Origin: JBQTHP01 sp052389755
GTDB lineage: Bacteria > Pseudomonadota > Gammaproteobacteria > Steroidobacterales > Steroidobacteraceae
Assembly: GCA_052389755.1 (NCBI GenBank)
Contig: JBQTHP010000266.1
Coordinates: 1 to 11,948 of the forward strand
Direction of reading: 5' to 3'
Length of the DNA stretch: 11,948 nucleotides
Shown here: piece after piece, positions 1-8,093 of the stretch
Numbering within the stretch: position 1 is the stretch's first letter
Layout: each line of letters opens with the position of its first letter
Made by a program: the position numbers and the translations under genes
Notes under the pieces: model-generated
Databases searched by the model: none
What the model was told of the DNA's origin: nothing
What the model saw: only the letters and a program-made list of their open reading frames with translations

Positions 1-332
1 TCGGCGACGACGAGTGGCTCGGGCTTCGCGGCTTCCGCGATGGGGACTCTCCGCGCCGCGTCGCCTGGAAGGCGTTCGCGCGCGGTGCGCCACTCATGGT
101 GAAGGAGTACGGCGCGGCAGCGGACGATCTCCGGATGTTCGACTTCGACCTGGTTCGCGGGCTCGACGCGGAGAGCCGGCTCGAGCAGCTCGCGCGCTGG
201 ATCGTGGACGCGGAGGCGCGCGGCGACCGGTACGGCCTCACCGTGAGTGCGGTCGTGATCGAGGCCGGGCGCGGCCTTGCGCATCGGCACCGCTGTCTGC
301 GGGCGCTCGCCCTGCACGGGATCGAGGAGTGA
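1..332 (+). CDS. DUF58 domain protein, C-terminal part (5' end outside window)
   Basis: Only the last 109 residues are present, read in the frame that starts at base 3 and stops with TGA at 330-332. The fragment opens with the conserved DUF58 core: GLRGF, then GDSPRRVAWKAFARG, then LMVKEYG, which matches the family pattern GLR-x-Y/F-x2-GD-x2-R-x-I/V-x-WK-x-A-R. A basic and acidic C-terminal tail follows. DUF58 proteins are von Willebrand-A-like proteins that usually sit between a MoxR AAA+ ATPase and a membrane transglutaminase. The next gene is exactly such a transglutaminase, and the two overlap by four bases (GTGA), which implies translational coupling. A moxR gene is expected just upstream but cannot be seen. 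The biochemical role of the family is unsettled. Confidence 0.88.
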   Translation, partial: GDDEWLGLRGFRDGDSPRRVAWKAFARGAPLMVKEYGAAADDLRMFDFDLVRGLDAESRLEQLARWIVDAEARGDRYGLTVSAVVIEAGRGLAHRHRCLRALALHGIEE

Positions 333-2356
333 ATCGCGCGGCCGTGCGGCCGGTGGCACTCGCCGCGATCGTGTTTACGGCGAGCGTCGCCTTGCACGTC
401 GATCGATTGCCGCTCTGGTGCGTCGCAATCGCGCTCGGCTGCGCACTCTGGTGCTGGCTTGCGGCGCACCGATCGATGCGGCTGCCGGTGCGCACCGTTC
501 GCGTCGCGATCACGTGCGTGCTGGTCGCTGCCGTGCTCGGGACGTTCCGGACGCTGAACGGGCTTGCCGCCGGGACCGCCCTCCTCGTCGTCATGGGAGC
601 CGTGAAGCTCCTGGAGACGCGTGCGCGGCGCGACCAGCTCATCGTCATCTTCGCTTCGCTCTTCCTGCTGCTCGCCGCCTGCCTCGATCGCCAGCATCTG
701 ACGCGCGCCCCGCTGTACGCCGCGCATGCGTGGCTGGCGTGCACCGCGCTGCTCTACGTCGCGCATCCGTCGAGCACGCTGCGCTGGCGGGAGTCCGCCG
801 GGCTCACCGCGCGCAGCCTCGCGCTCGCAACGCCGCTCGCGCTCATGCTGTTCGTGTTTTTCCCGCGCATACCGGGTGCCTTCTGGGCCTTGCCGAAGTC
901 CGGGCAGGCGGTCACGGGGCTTTCCAATTCGATGAGCCCGGGCAGCATTACGGAGCTCACCGACTCGGACGCGCCAGCGTTCCGCGTTTGGTTCGATGAT
1001 GCGCCGCCCCCGCCGCACGAGCGGTACTGGCGTGGACCGGTGCTGCACGAATTCGACGGCTACACGTGGCGCCGAGTCCCGCGCCAGTTCGCGCGTCAAC
1101 CGCGCATTGAGTACGAGGGCGCGCCGGTGCGCTATCGCGTCGCGCTCGAGCCGCACTCGAACAACTGGTGGTTCGCGCTCGACATGCCCGCAGGCTCGCC
1201 GGATCGCGGCGTCATCTTCGCGTGGGACTATCAGCTCCTCGCGCTCGAGCCGGTCACGCAGGTACGCCACTACGCGCACGTTTCGCACACCCGCACGCGC
1301 GCGCTCGATCCGCTTTCGACGCTCGGCCGCCGCATTGACAGCGCACTGCCGGCGGCGCGGAACGTGCGCACGCAACGGCTGGCCGCGCGGATGCGCGCCG
1401 CCGCCGCGGGCGATGCCGCGTTCGCCAGCGACGTGCTCGAGATGTTCCGCACGGGCGGCTTCGAATACACGCTGACGCCGCCGCGGCTCGATCTCGACTC
1501 CGTGGACGATTTCCTCTTCAACACGCGGCGCGGCTTCTGTGGGCATTTCGCGTCCGCGTACGTCACGCTGATGCGCGCGGCCGGGGTACCCGCTCGCGTG
1601 GTGACGGGCTATCTCGGCGGGGAATGGAATCCAATCGGCGGGTACTTCATCGTGCGTCAGTCCGATGCGCACGCGTGGGCGGAGGTGTGGCTCGAGGGTC
1701 GTGGCTGGACGCGCATCGATCCCACCGGCGTCGTCGCGCCCGAGCGCCTGACTCGCGGACTCTTCGATCTGCTGCCGGACGCCGCTTCGGCGCGGATGCG
1801 CTTCGTGCGCGATACGCCGTGGCTCGCGCGTTCGCTGCTCGCATGGGACGCGCTCAACGCGTGGTGGAATGACCGCGTCGTCGGCTTCGATTTCCGCGCG
1901 CAGCTCGGGATTCTCGAGCGGCTCGGTCTCGACGCGCCCGGATGGCAGCAGCTCGGCATCGCCCTCGCCGTTGCGCTCGGAGCGTGGCTCGCCTGGATCG
2001 CCATGCAATTGTCGCGCTCGCCGCGCGCGCCTCCGCCCGACAGGCTTGCGCGCGCGTATGCCCGGCTCTGCCGGAAGCTCGCGCGCGTCGGGCTCAGACG
2101 CGAACCGCATGAAGGACCGACCGCCTTTGCAGCGCGGATCGAAGCCGAGCAAGAGGAGATAGCGCCCGCCGCCGCGCCGCTGCTGGCGCGCTATGCGCAG
2201 CTGCGCTTCGGCGTACCTGCTCCGGACCGATCGCGCGATGCCGTCGCCGCCTTCGCGCGCGACGTCTCCGCCTTCCGCCCTCCGCGTTCCGTCTTCCGGC
2301 CGGAGAAGAACGCGAAGCTGCACGCTCGCGGTGACCCTCTTACCGGAGGGCGGTAA
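329..2356 (+). CDS. tgpA: TgpA-type membrane transglutaminase-like protein (DUF3488 / transglutaminase core / DUF4129)
   Basis: A 675-residue inner-membrane protein. The N-terminal third (about residues 7-180) holds six or seven hydrophobic helices typical of the TgpA N-terminal domain. A periplasmic transglutaminase-like domain follows with an intact papain-like triad: C404 in RRGFCGHFASA, H448 in DAHAWAEVW and D464 in RIDPT. One more membrane helix lies at about 542-562, then a cytoplasmic DUF4129-like helical tail (LARAYARLCRKLARVG to LLARYAQLRFG). In Pseudomonas aeruginosa TgpA is essential and linked to the cell envelope; its substrate is not established. I chose GTG at 329 because it overlaps the DUF58 stop and leads straight into the first helix; the open frame extends back to base 14, but that stretch is antiparallel-frame shadow over the DUF58 gene. 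The last 30 residues or so (from about 646) are encoded by a 7-bp repeat array and look non-ancestral. Confidence 0.92.
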   Translation: MNRAAVRPVALAAIVFTASVALHVDRLPLWCVAIALGCALWCWLAAHRSMRLPVRTVRVAITCVLVAAVLGTFRTLNGLAAGTALLVVMGAVKLLETRARRDQLIVIFASLFLLLAACLDRQHLTRAPLYAAHAWLACTALLYVAHPSSTLRWRESAGLTARSLALATPLALMLFVFFPRIPGAFWALPKSGQAVTGLSNSMSPGSITELTDSDAPAFRVWFDDAPPPPHERYWRGPVLHEFDGYTWRRVPRQFARQPRIEYEGAPVRYRVALEPHSNNWWFALDMPAGSPDRGVIFAWDYQLLALEPVTQVRHYAHVSHTRTRALDPLSTLGRRIDSALPAARNVRTQRLAARMRAAAAGDAAFASDVLEMFRTGGFEYTLTPPRLDLDSVDDFLFNTRRGFCGHFASAYVTLMRAAGVPARVVTGYLGGEWNPIGGYFIVRQSDAHAWAEVWLEGRGWTRIDPTGVVAPERLTRGLFDLLPDAASARMRFVRDTPWLARSLLAWDALNAWWNDRVVGFDFRAQLGILERLGLDAPGWQQLGIALAVALGAWLAWIAMQLSRSPRAPPPDRLARAYARLCRKLARVGLRREPHEGPTAFAARIEAEQEEIAPAAAPLLARYAQLRFGVPAPDRSRDAVAAFARDVSAFRPPRSVFRPEKNAKLHARGDPLTGGR

Positions 2357-2372
2357 GCGGAAGGCGGACGCC
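2267..2372. repeat. Inverted pair of degenerate 7-bp tandem repeat arrays
   Basis: The left array reads as consecutive heptamers GCCTTCC, GCCCTCC, GCGTTCC, GTCTTCC (2270-2297) and ends in a palindrome TCCGGCCGGA (2295-2304). About 40 bases further on, a right array reads GGAGGGC, GGTAAGC, GGAAGGC, GGACGCC (2345-2372), the same heptamer in reverse complement. Perfect inverted pairs are TCCGCCTTCCGC (2267-2278) with GCGGAAGGCGGA (2357-2368), 12 bp, and CCGCCCTCCG (2275-2284) with CGGAGGGCGG (2344-2353), 10 bp. The two registers share bases 2275-2278 and differ by one extra heptamer in the right arm. The element covers the 3' end of tgpA, its TAA stop (2354-2356) and the leader of mtfA. No long T run follows, so it is not a classical intrinsic terminator. 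Confidence 0.75.
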
Positions 2373-2377
2373 GGCTC

Positions 2378-3187
2378 ATGCTCGCATTTCTCGCGGCGTT
2401 CGTTACGTTTGCTGCCGTCGCCTTTCTCGTCTGGCGCGCGGTGCGCAGATGGCGACGGAGGCAGGCGCATCGGGAGCCTTTTCCGGCGCAGTGGCGCGCT
2501 CAGCTCGAACGCTCGCTGCCGCTCTATCGGCGCATGCCGACCGAGCTGCGGCTCGCGCTCGAGCCGCGGGTACGCGCATTCCTGGCGGACGTGCGCTTCA
2601 TCGGCTGCAACGGCCTCGAGATCACCGATGAGATGCGGCTCGTGATCGCGCTGCAGGCCAGCCTCCTCGTCTCGAAGCGCGACCCGGGCGCTTATGCGTC
2701 GCTGTACAGCGTGCTGGTGTATCCCGATGAGTTCGTCGTGCCCGAGCGCGACGAGGACGAGTCCGGCGTCGTGACCGAAGGCGAGCACGCCCTCTCCGGT
2801 CAGACGCTGGACACGGACCGCATCGTTCTGTCCTGGCGCGACGTGCAGGAATCGGGTGTCGGCGACGACGCGTACAACGTCGTGCTGCACGAGTTCGCGC
2901 ACTACCTCGACCACAGCCTGGAAGGCGCCATCACCGCGCCCCTCAAGGAGCAGCGTGAGCTCGCCGAATGGCATCGTGGTCTGCTGCACGAGTACGAAGC
3001 GCTGTGCGGCGCGGTGGAGCGCGGCGAGGACACGCTGATCGATCCGTACGGCGCCGAGGAGCCGGCGGAGTTCTTCGCGGTCGCGACCGAGACATTCTTC
3101 GAGCAGCCGCGCGAGCTCGCGCGGCACCACCCGGCGCTGTACGCAGCGCTGCGCGATTTCTACGCTCTCGATCCCGCTCGCTGGTGA
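2378..3187 (+). CDS. mtfA: MtfA-type zinc metallopeptidase (M90 family)
   Basis: A 269-residue protein, close to the E. coli MtfA length of about 265. It has one N-terminal hydrophobic segment (residues 2-19, LAFLAAFVTFAAVAFLVW) followed by a basic stretch, so it may be membrane-anchored with the catalytic domain inside. The gluzincin motif HEFAH lies at 171-175, with E172 the likely catalytic base; E231 in AEFFAV fits the third zinc ligand and Y224 in DPYGAEEP fits the active-site Tyr. In E. coli MtfA binds and titrates the glucose repressor Mlc and has aminopeptidase activity; no Mlc or PTS gene is visible here, so the physiological target is unknown. It starts 21 bases after tgpA, and its leader is made of GGAAGGC heptamers that provide purine-rich Shine-Dalgarno-like sequence (2359-2368). 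Its last 28 bases overlap the convergent transporter gene. Confidence 0.93.
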   Translation: MLAFLAAFVTFAAVAFLVWRAVRRWRRRQAHREPFPAQWRAQLERSLPLYRRMPTELRLALEPRVRAFLADVRFIGCNGLEITDEMRLVIALQASLLVSKRDPGAYASLYSVLVYPDEFVVPERDEDESGVVTEGEHALSGQTLDTDRIVLSWRDVQESGVGDDAYNVVLHEFAHYLDHSLEGAITAPLKEQRELAEWHRGLLHEYEALCGAVERGEDTLIDPYGAEEPAEFFAVATETFFEQPRELARHHPALYAALRDFYALDPARW

Positions 3188-4449
3188 GTCGTCGCGGAGG
3201 CACCGCATACGTCGACTCGCGTGAGGAACGCGGCGCCGGTGATGAAGAGAACCGCGATCGAAACGATCGCGAGCCGCGAATCTTCTGTGAGCAGCGCGAC
3301 GGTTCCGGTGAGCAGCGGCCCGAGAACGGCCGCCGCCTTTCCCATCATGTTGTAGAAACCGAAGAACTCGCCTTCCTTTCCGGGAGGTACGAGGCGGCCA
3401 TACAACGAGCGCGACAGGGACTGGATACCGCCCTGGACGAGTCCGATGACGATTGCGAGTCCGTAGAATTCCATCTCCGAGTCGAGGAAGTACGCGTAGA
3501 CCGCTACCCCCGTGTACACGGCGATGGCGACGAAGATGCCGGTGCGCGCGCCGACACGCTGCCCGAGCCAGCCGAACGCAAGCGCGGCCGGAAATCCGAC
3601 GAACTGAACGAGGAGCAGTGCCGTGATGAGGCTCGCCTGCTCGAGACCGAGCGAGAGCCCGTAGTCGACGGCCATCTTCATGATGGTGTTCACACCATCG
3701 ATGTAGAACCAGTACGCGAGCAGGAACCACAGAAGCGTGCGATCGCCGCGCAGATGCGACAGCGTCTCGCGCAGCTCGCGGACGCCGGCACGAACCGCCG
3801 CACGCAACGGCAGCGGGGCGCCGCGCCGGCGCTCGCGCACGAACAGCACTGCCGGGATGGTGAAAGCGATCCACCACACGCTCACCGTGAGGAACGACAG
3901 CCGCACGGCGGTGCTCGCATCGGCTATGCCGAACATCGCCGGCTGGGTGACCATGAGCACGTTGAGCAGGAACAGCACGCCGCCCCCGAGGTAGCCGAGC
4001 GAGTAGCCGTAGCCCGATGCGAGATCGAGCTCGTGCGTCTCGGCGACGTCCAGGAGAAGGGAGTCGTAGAACTGGTTCGCGCTCGAAAAGCCGATCGACG
4101 CGCCCGCATACAGCAGCGCCGCAGCGAGCCACTCGCCCGCTTCGGCGAGGTACAGCCCGGCGGTCATCGCCGCGCCGAGCACGGTAAAGAGAGCGAGCAG
4201 CCGTACGCGCGCACCGCCCTTGTCGGCAATCGCGCCGACGAGCGGCGCGATCAGCGCGACGAGCAGGCTCGCGCCGCCGTTCGCGAGCCCGAGGCGGAAC
4301 GTGCTCTGGGTGACCGGCACGCCCGCGTTCCAGAACTGCTTGAAGTAGAGCGGGAAGAACCCGGCCATGACGGTGGTGGCGAATGCCGAGTTCGCCCAGT
4401 CGTAGAGTGCCCACGAGAACACCGGGCGGCGCGTGAAAAGTCCGGTCAC
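3160..4449 (-). CDS. UMF1-family MFS transporter (Atg22-like)
   Basis: A 429-residue polytopic membrane protein with about 12 hydrophobic segments. The N-terminus carries the family signature WALYDWANSAFATTV (from residue 13); GFSSANQFYDSLLLDVA and SGYGYSLGYLGGGVLFLLN follow in the first half, and the second half has the typical VQGGIQSLSRSLYGRLVPPGKEGEFFGFYN segment. These mark the UMF1 group of the major facilitator superfamily, which includes the vacuolar Atg22 amino-acid effluxer; bacterial members have no settled substrate. The proposed start is GTG at 4447-4449, 10 bases after the tetR stop; no strong Shine-Dalgarno is seen, so translation is probably coupled to tetR. The short N-terminal stretch before WALYDW matches what is usual. 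The 3' end overlaps mtfA by 28 bases in convergent orientation. Confidence 0.9.
   Translation of the reverse strand: MTGLFTRRPVFSWALYDWANSAFATTVMAGFFPLYFKQFWNAGVPVTQSTFRLGLANGGASLLVALIAPLVGAIADKGGARVRLLALFTVLGAAMTAGLYLAEAGEWLAAALLYAGASIGFSSANQFYDSLLLDVAETHELDLASGYGYSLGYLGGGVLFLLNVLMVTQPAMFGIADASTAVRLSFLTVSVWWIAFTIPAVLFVRERRRGAPLPLRAAVRAGVRELRETLSHLRGDRTLLWFLLAYWFYIDGVNTIMKMAVDYGLSLGLEQASLITALLLVQFVGFPAALAFGWLGQRVGARTGIFVAIAVYTGVAVYAYFLDSEMEFYGLAIVIGLVQGGIQSLSRSLYGRLVPPGKEGEFFGFYNMMGKAAAVLGPLLTGTVALLTEDSRLAIVSIAVLFITGAAFLTRVDVCGASATTHQRAGSRA
3253..3271. other. Perfect 8-bp hairpin with AAA/TTT triloop
   Basis: CGCGATCG (3253-3260) and CGATCGCG (3264-3271) are exact reverse complements separated by AAA. 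The hairpin lies 66 bases beyond the mtfA stop, inside the 3' part of the convergent transporter gene. It has no U tract on either strand, so it is better seen as a possible 3'-end structure or stabilizer of the mtfA transcript than as an intrinsic terminator. GC-rich coding DNA forms such palindromes by chance fairly often. Confidence 0.45.
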
Positions 4450-4459
4450 GCCTGCAAGG

Positions 4460-5071
4460 CTACCTGCGACGGCGGATCGGCGTCACCTCGAGAAACCGGT
4501 CGAGCAGAACATCGAGCAGACGCTGCACGGAAGTCGTTCCGCCCGCCTGCAGCTTACCGGTCACCGCGAGCACGCAGATGCCGTGAATGGCGCTCCACAA
4601 CGCCACCGCCGTGTCATCGAGCGAGCTCTTCCCGCGGCGCAGCACTCGGGCGCGCAGGTTCTCCTTCACCAGCGCGAAGATCGCGGCCGTGTGCGCCCGG
4701 TAGGTAGGCGGTGCGTCCTGGTCTTCCGGCAGGCGATGCTCGAACACCATGCGCCAACGGTTCGTGTGCAGGAGCGCGAAGCCGAGATAGGCCGCCGCGA
4801 GCAGCCTGATGCGTTGATCCGGGGATCGTGTCCTTCGATTCACGGCCTCGAGCGACCGCTCGAGCTCGATCACCGTCCGCTCGTTCACGTGCACGATCAG
4901 ATCGTCAAGATTCTTGAATATCAGATACAGCGTGCCGACGGTGTAGCCGATCCGACGGGCTACCTCGCGCGCCGTCAATGCCGCGGCGCCCTCGTCCTCG
5001 ACGAGCTCGGATGCGGTACGAAGCGCGAGCGCGCGGATCTCATCGCGGCTGTGAAGATTGCGGCGTCCCAC
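4460..5071 (-). CDS. TetR/AcrR-family transcriptional regulator with WHG-type C-terminal domain
   Basis: A 203-residue protein. The N-terminal helix-turn-helix is clear at about residues 32-59 (LTAREVARRIGYTVGTLYLIFKNLDDLI). The C-terminal half has the landmarks of the TetR_C_33/WHG ligand domain: NRWRMVFEHRL near 104-114 and ALWSAIHGICVLAVTGKL near 157-174, where the W-H-G residues sit. Ligand unknown. The only in-frame start near the helix-turn-helix is GTG at 5069-5071; the ATG at 5077-5079 is in another frame. A strong promoter (TTGAAC, 16 bp, TATTAT) lies so close that the transcript would begin at or next to this GTG, suggesting leaderless translation. The transporter gene follows after 10 bases and is the likely target along with tetR itself; the divergent lipoprotein gene could also be controlled from the shared region. 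Confidence 0.92.
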   Translation of the reverse strand: MGRRNLHSRDEIRALALRTASELVEDEGAAALTAREVARRIGYTVGTLYLIFKNLDDLIVHVNERTVIELERSLEAVNRRTRSPDQRIRLLAAAYLGFALLHTNRWRMVFEHRLPEDQDAPPTYRAHTAAIFALVKENLRARVLRRGKSSLDDTAVALWSAIHGICVLAVTGKLQAGGTTSVQRLLDVLLDRFLEVTPIRRRR

Positions 5072-5077
5072 GCGCGC

Positions 5078-5105
5078 ATAATACTTCTAATTGATCAACG
5101 TTCAA
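5078..5105 (-). promoter_or_regulatory. Predicted sigma-70 promoter of the tetR-transporter operon
   Basis: Reading the minus strand, TTGAAC (complement of 5100-5105) is followed after 16 bases by TATTAT (complement of 5078-5083). Both boxes are close to consensus. The expected transcription start, about 7 bases beyond the -10, coincides with the tetR GTG at 5071. The -35 box lies inside the palindrome at 5089-5107, which fits autorepression. Confidence 0.6.
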
Positions 5106-5107
5106 TT
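5089..5107. promoter_or_regulatory. Candidate TetR operator (palindrome AATTGA-N7-TCAATT)
   Basis: AATTGA (5089-5094) and TCAATT (5102-5107) are perfect inverted arms with a 7-base spacer, a size usual for TetR-family operators. The site covers the tetR -35 box and also a possible weak plus-strand promoter (TTGATC at 5091-5096, 17 bp, GTAAAT at 5114-5119). A half-site CGTTCA inside it (5099-5104) recurs in the same orientation at 5126-5131. No binding data; assignment is by position and symmetry. Confidence 0.45.
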
Positions 5108-5124
5108 TTGTGCGTAAATGAGCA

Positions 5125-5143
5125 CCGTTCAGTAACGGGAGGA
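5125..5143 (+). promoter_or_regulatory. Second palindrome overlapping the lipoprotein Shine-Dalgarno
   Basis: CCGTT (5125-5129) and AACGG (5134-5138) are inverted arms around CAGT. The strong Shine-Dalgarno GGGAGGA (5137-5143) begins inside the right arm and sits 7 bases before ATG 5151, which fixes that start codon. The palindrome could be a second operator half of the TetR site or a small RNA hairpin that partly hides the ribosome binding site; the Shine-Dalgarno itself is certain, the palindrome's role is not. Confidence 0.5.
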
Positions 5144-5921
5144 TAGTCTCATGGCCATCGCTCGTGTGCCGAGTTTCGCGCGCGCGCTCATCGCCTGCGC
5201 GCTCGCGGCCTGCCTGCCGGGTTGTGCGATGCTCGGATCCTGCATGTTCAACTGCGACAGCGAGCGCAGCGGCACGACATCACTCGTGGAGTTTCTCTAT
5301 CCGGATGGCGGTTTGCCGCCGCAAGACAGCGTGGCGGTGCTACCCGTGCCGATGACCGTCGGACTGGCCTTCCTGCCGTCCGCCTCCGGATCGGTCGCCG
5401 ATGCCGCTCTGCGCGAGTCGATCCTCACGAAAGTACGGGATCGCTTCCGGAAGCTGCCATACGTGCGCGACATCGTGATCGTGCCCGATCACTACCTCAC
5501 CTCGTCGGCAGGCTACGAAAGCCTGCAGCAGATCTCGAGGCTGCAGGGAATCGACGTGTTCGCGCTCGTTTCGTCGGACCAGGTCAGCCATCGAGGCGAG
5601 AACGACCGGGCGGTCGCCTATCTCACGATCGTCGGTTCGTACTTCATCCGCGGCAGCACCAACGATACTCACACGCTCCTCGACCTCGCGGTGATCGAGC
5701 CGAAGGCGCGAACCCTCCTCCTGAGAGCTGCCGGTACCAGCGCCCTGCACGACACGAGCACGGCCGTCGAGCAGGGTGCGAAGCTGCGTGATCAGCAGTC
5801 GTTCGGCTTCGACGCCGCGGCCGAGCAGCTAATCGTGAATCTCGAGAAGGAACTCGTAACCTTCGAGGAGCGTGTCCGGACAGGCACCGCTCCAGTGAAA
5901 GTCGTCAAACGCCAACACGCC

Positions 5922-5942
5922 GCCGGCACCGCGGGTGCCGGC
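5922..5942. other. Perfect 9-bp GC-rich hairpin near the end of prfC and lipoprotein genes
   Basis: GCCGGCACC (5922-5930) and GGTGCCGGC (5934-5942) are exact inverted repeats around GCG. On the minus strand the hairpin lies 73 bases past the prfC stop, so it could mark or protect the 3' end of the long pssA-prfC transcript. On the plus strand it encodes the Ala/Gly-rich linker just before the sorting tail of the lipoprotein. No U tract follows on either strand. Confidence 0.5.
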
Positions 5943-6015
5943 TCGTTCGACGCCCTCGCGCTGGCGGTGGTGGCGGGGTTCGCGCTCACGATCGCGTTGC
6001 GGAGCGGCTGCGCGG

Positions 6016-7605
<1,590 letters not shown>

Positions 7606-7613
7606 TGCGGCCT

Positions 7614-8093
7614 TCAGCGTAGCGGCAGCTTGAACACGGCGGCATCTTCCCGGCCGGACGCGGCCTGGTAATAGCCGCGCCGCACGCCGACCTGCTCGAA
7701 TCCCAGCGACTGATACAACCGGATGGCCGCGGTGTTCGAGGGCCGCACCTCGAGAAACGCCTCACCCATGCCGACCGCCGCGCCGCGATCGACCAGATAC
7801 TGGAGCAGCTTGCGTCCGACCCCGCGGCAACGGAACGCGTCGTGCACGCACAGATTGAGAATATGCATCTCGCCCGCACCGACACTCATGATTCCGTAGC
7901 CGATCAGCTGCCGCTCGAGCACGACCGATCGGCAGACGTAGCCCACGCGCAGGCAATCGCGGAAGATGCCCTCGCTCCAGGGGAACTGATACGACGCGCG
8001 CTCGATCGCAACGACCGCCAGCACGTCCGCCTCCGTCATCTGACGGATCGTGAGATCCGGCGTCGGTTCGAGCAGATGCGGCGCAGTGGCCAT
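7614..8093 (-). CDS. rimI: Ribosomal protein bS18 N-alpha-acetyltransferase RimI
   Basis: A 159-residue GNAT acetyltransferase that transfers acetyl from acetyl-CoA to the N-terminal Ala of ribosomal protein S18. The acetyl-CoA loop RCRGVG lies at 88-93. E115 in LEVRPSN and Y127 in RLYQSLGF have the same 12-residue spacing as the catalytic pair E103 and Y115 of E. coli RimI. The C-terminal YYQAASGREDAAVFKLPL is the usual RimI ending. It has about 11 more residues than E. coli RimI, mostly at the N-terminus. Its ATG follows the TGA of the uracil-DNA glycosylase directly (TGAATG), so translation is probably coupled. In many gammaproteobacteria rimI is beside tsaB; here a uracil-DNA glycosylase takes that position. 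Confidence 0.93.
   Translation of the reverse strand: MATAPHLLEPTPDLTIRQMTEADVLAVVAIERASYQFPWSEGIFRDCLRVGYVCRSVVLERQLIGYGIMSVGAGEMHILNLCVHDAFRCRGVGRKLLQYLVDRGAAVGMGEAFLEVRPSNTAAIRLYQSLGFEQVGVRRGYYQAASGREDAAVFKLPLR

Noticed and set aside
14..328. N-terminal extension of the TgpA open frame back to base 14
   Set aside because: Arg/Ala-rich shadow over the DUF58 coding frame; GTG 329 overlapping the DUF58 stop gives a normal TgpA N-terminus.
2267..2372. Heptamer inverted repeat as an intrinsic terminator
   Set aside because: No T run follows and mtfA starts 6 bases later in apparent operon, so termination here would be counterproductive; an attenuator role remains possible.
2267..2372. CRISPR-like array
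   Set aside because: Units are 7 bp, contiguous and degenerate, with no spacers and no cas genes.
3253..3271. Intrinsic terminator for mtfA
   Set aside because: Perfect stem but no U tract on the plus-strand transcript; kept only as a hairpin.
2968..4707. 579-codon open frame on the plus strand opposite the transporter and tetR
   Set aside because: Low-complexity Arg/Glu/Ala-rich translation with no domain; it mirrors the codon structure of a clear membrane transporter on the other strand. Long antisense frames are expected at this GC content.
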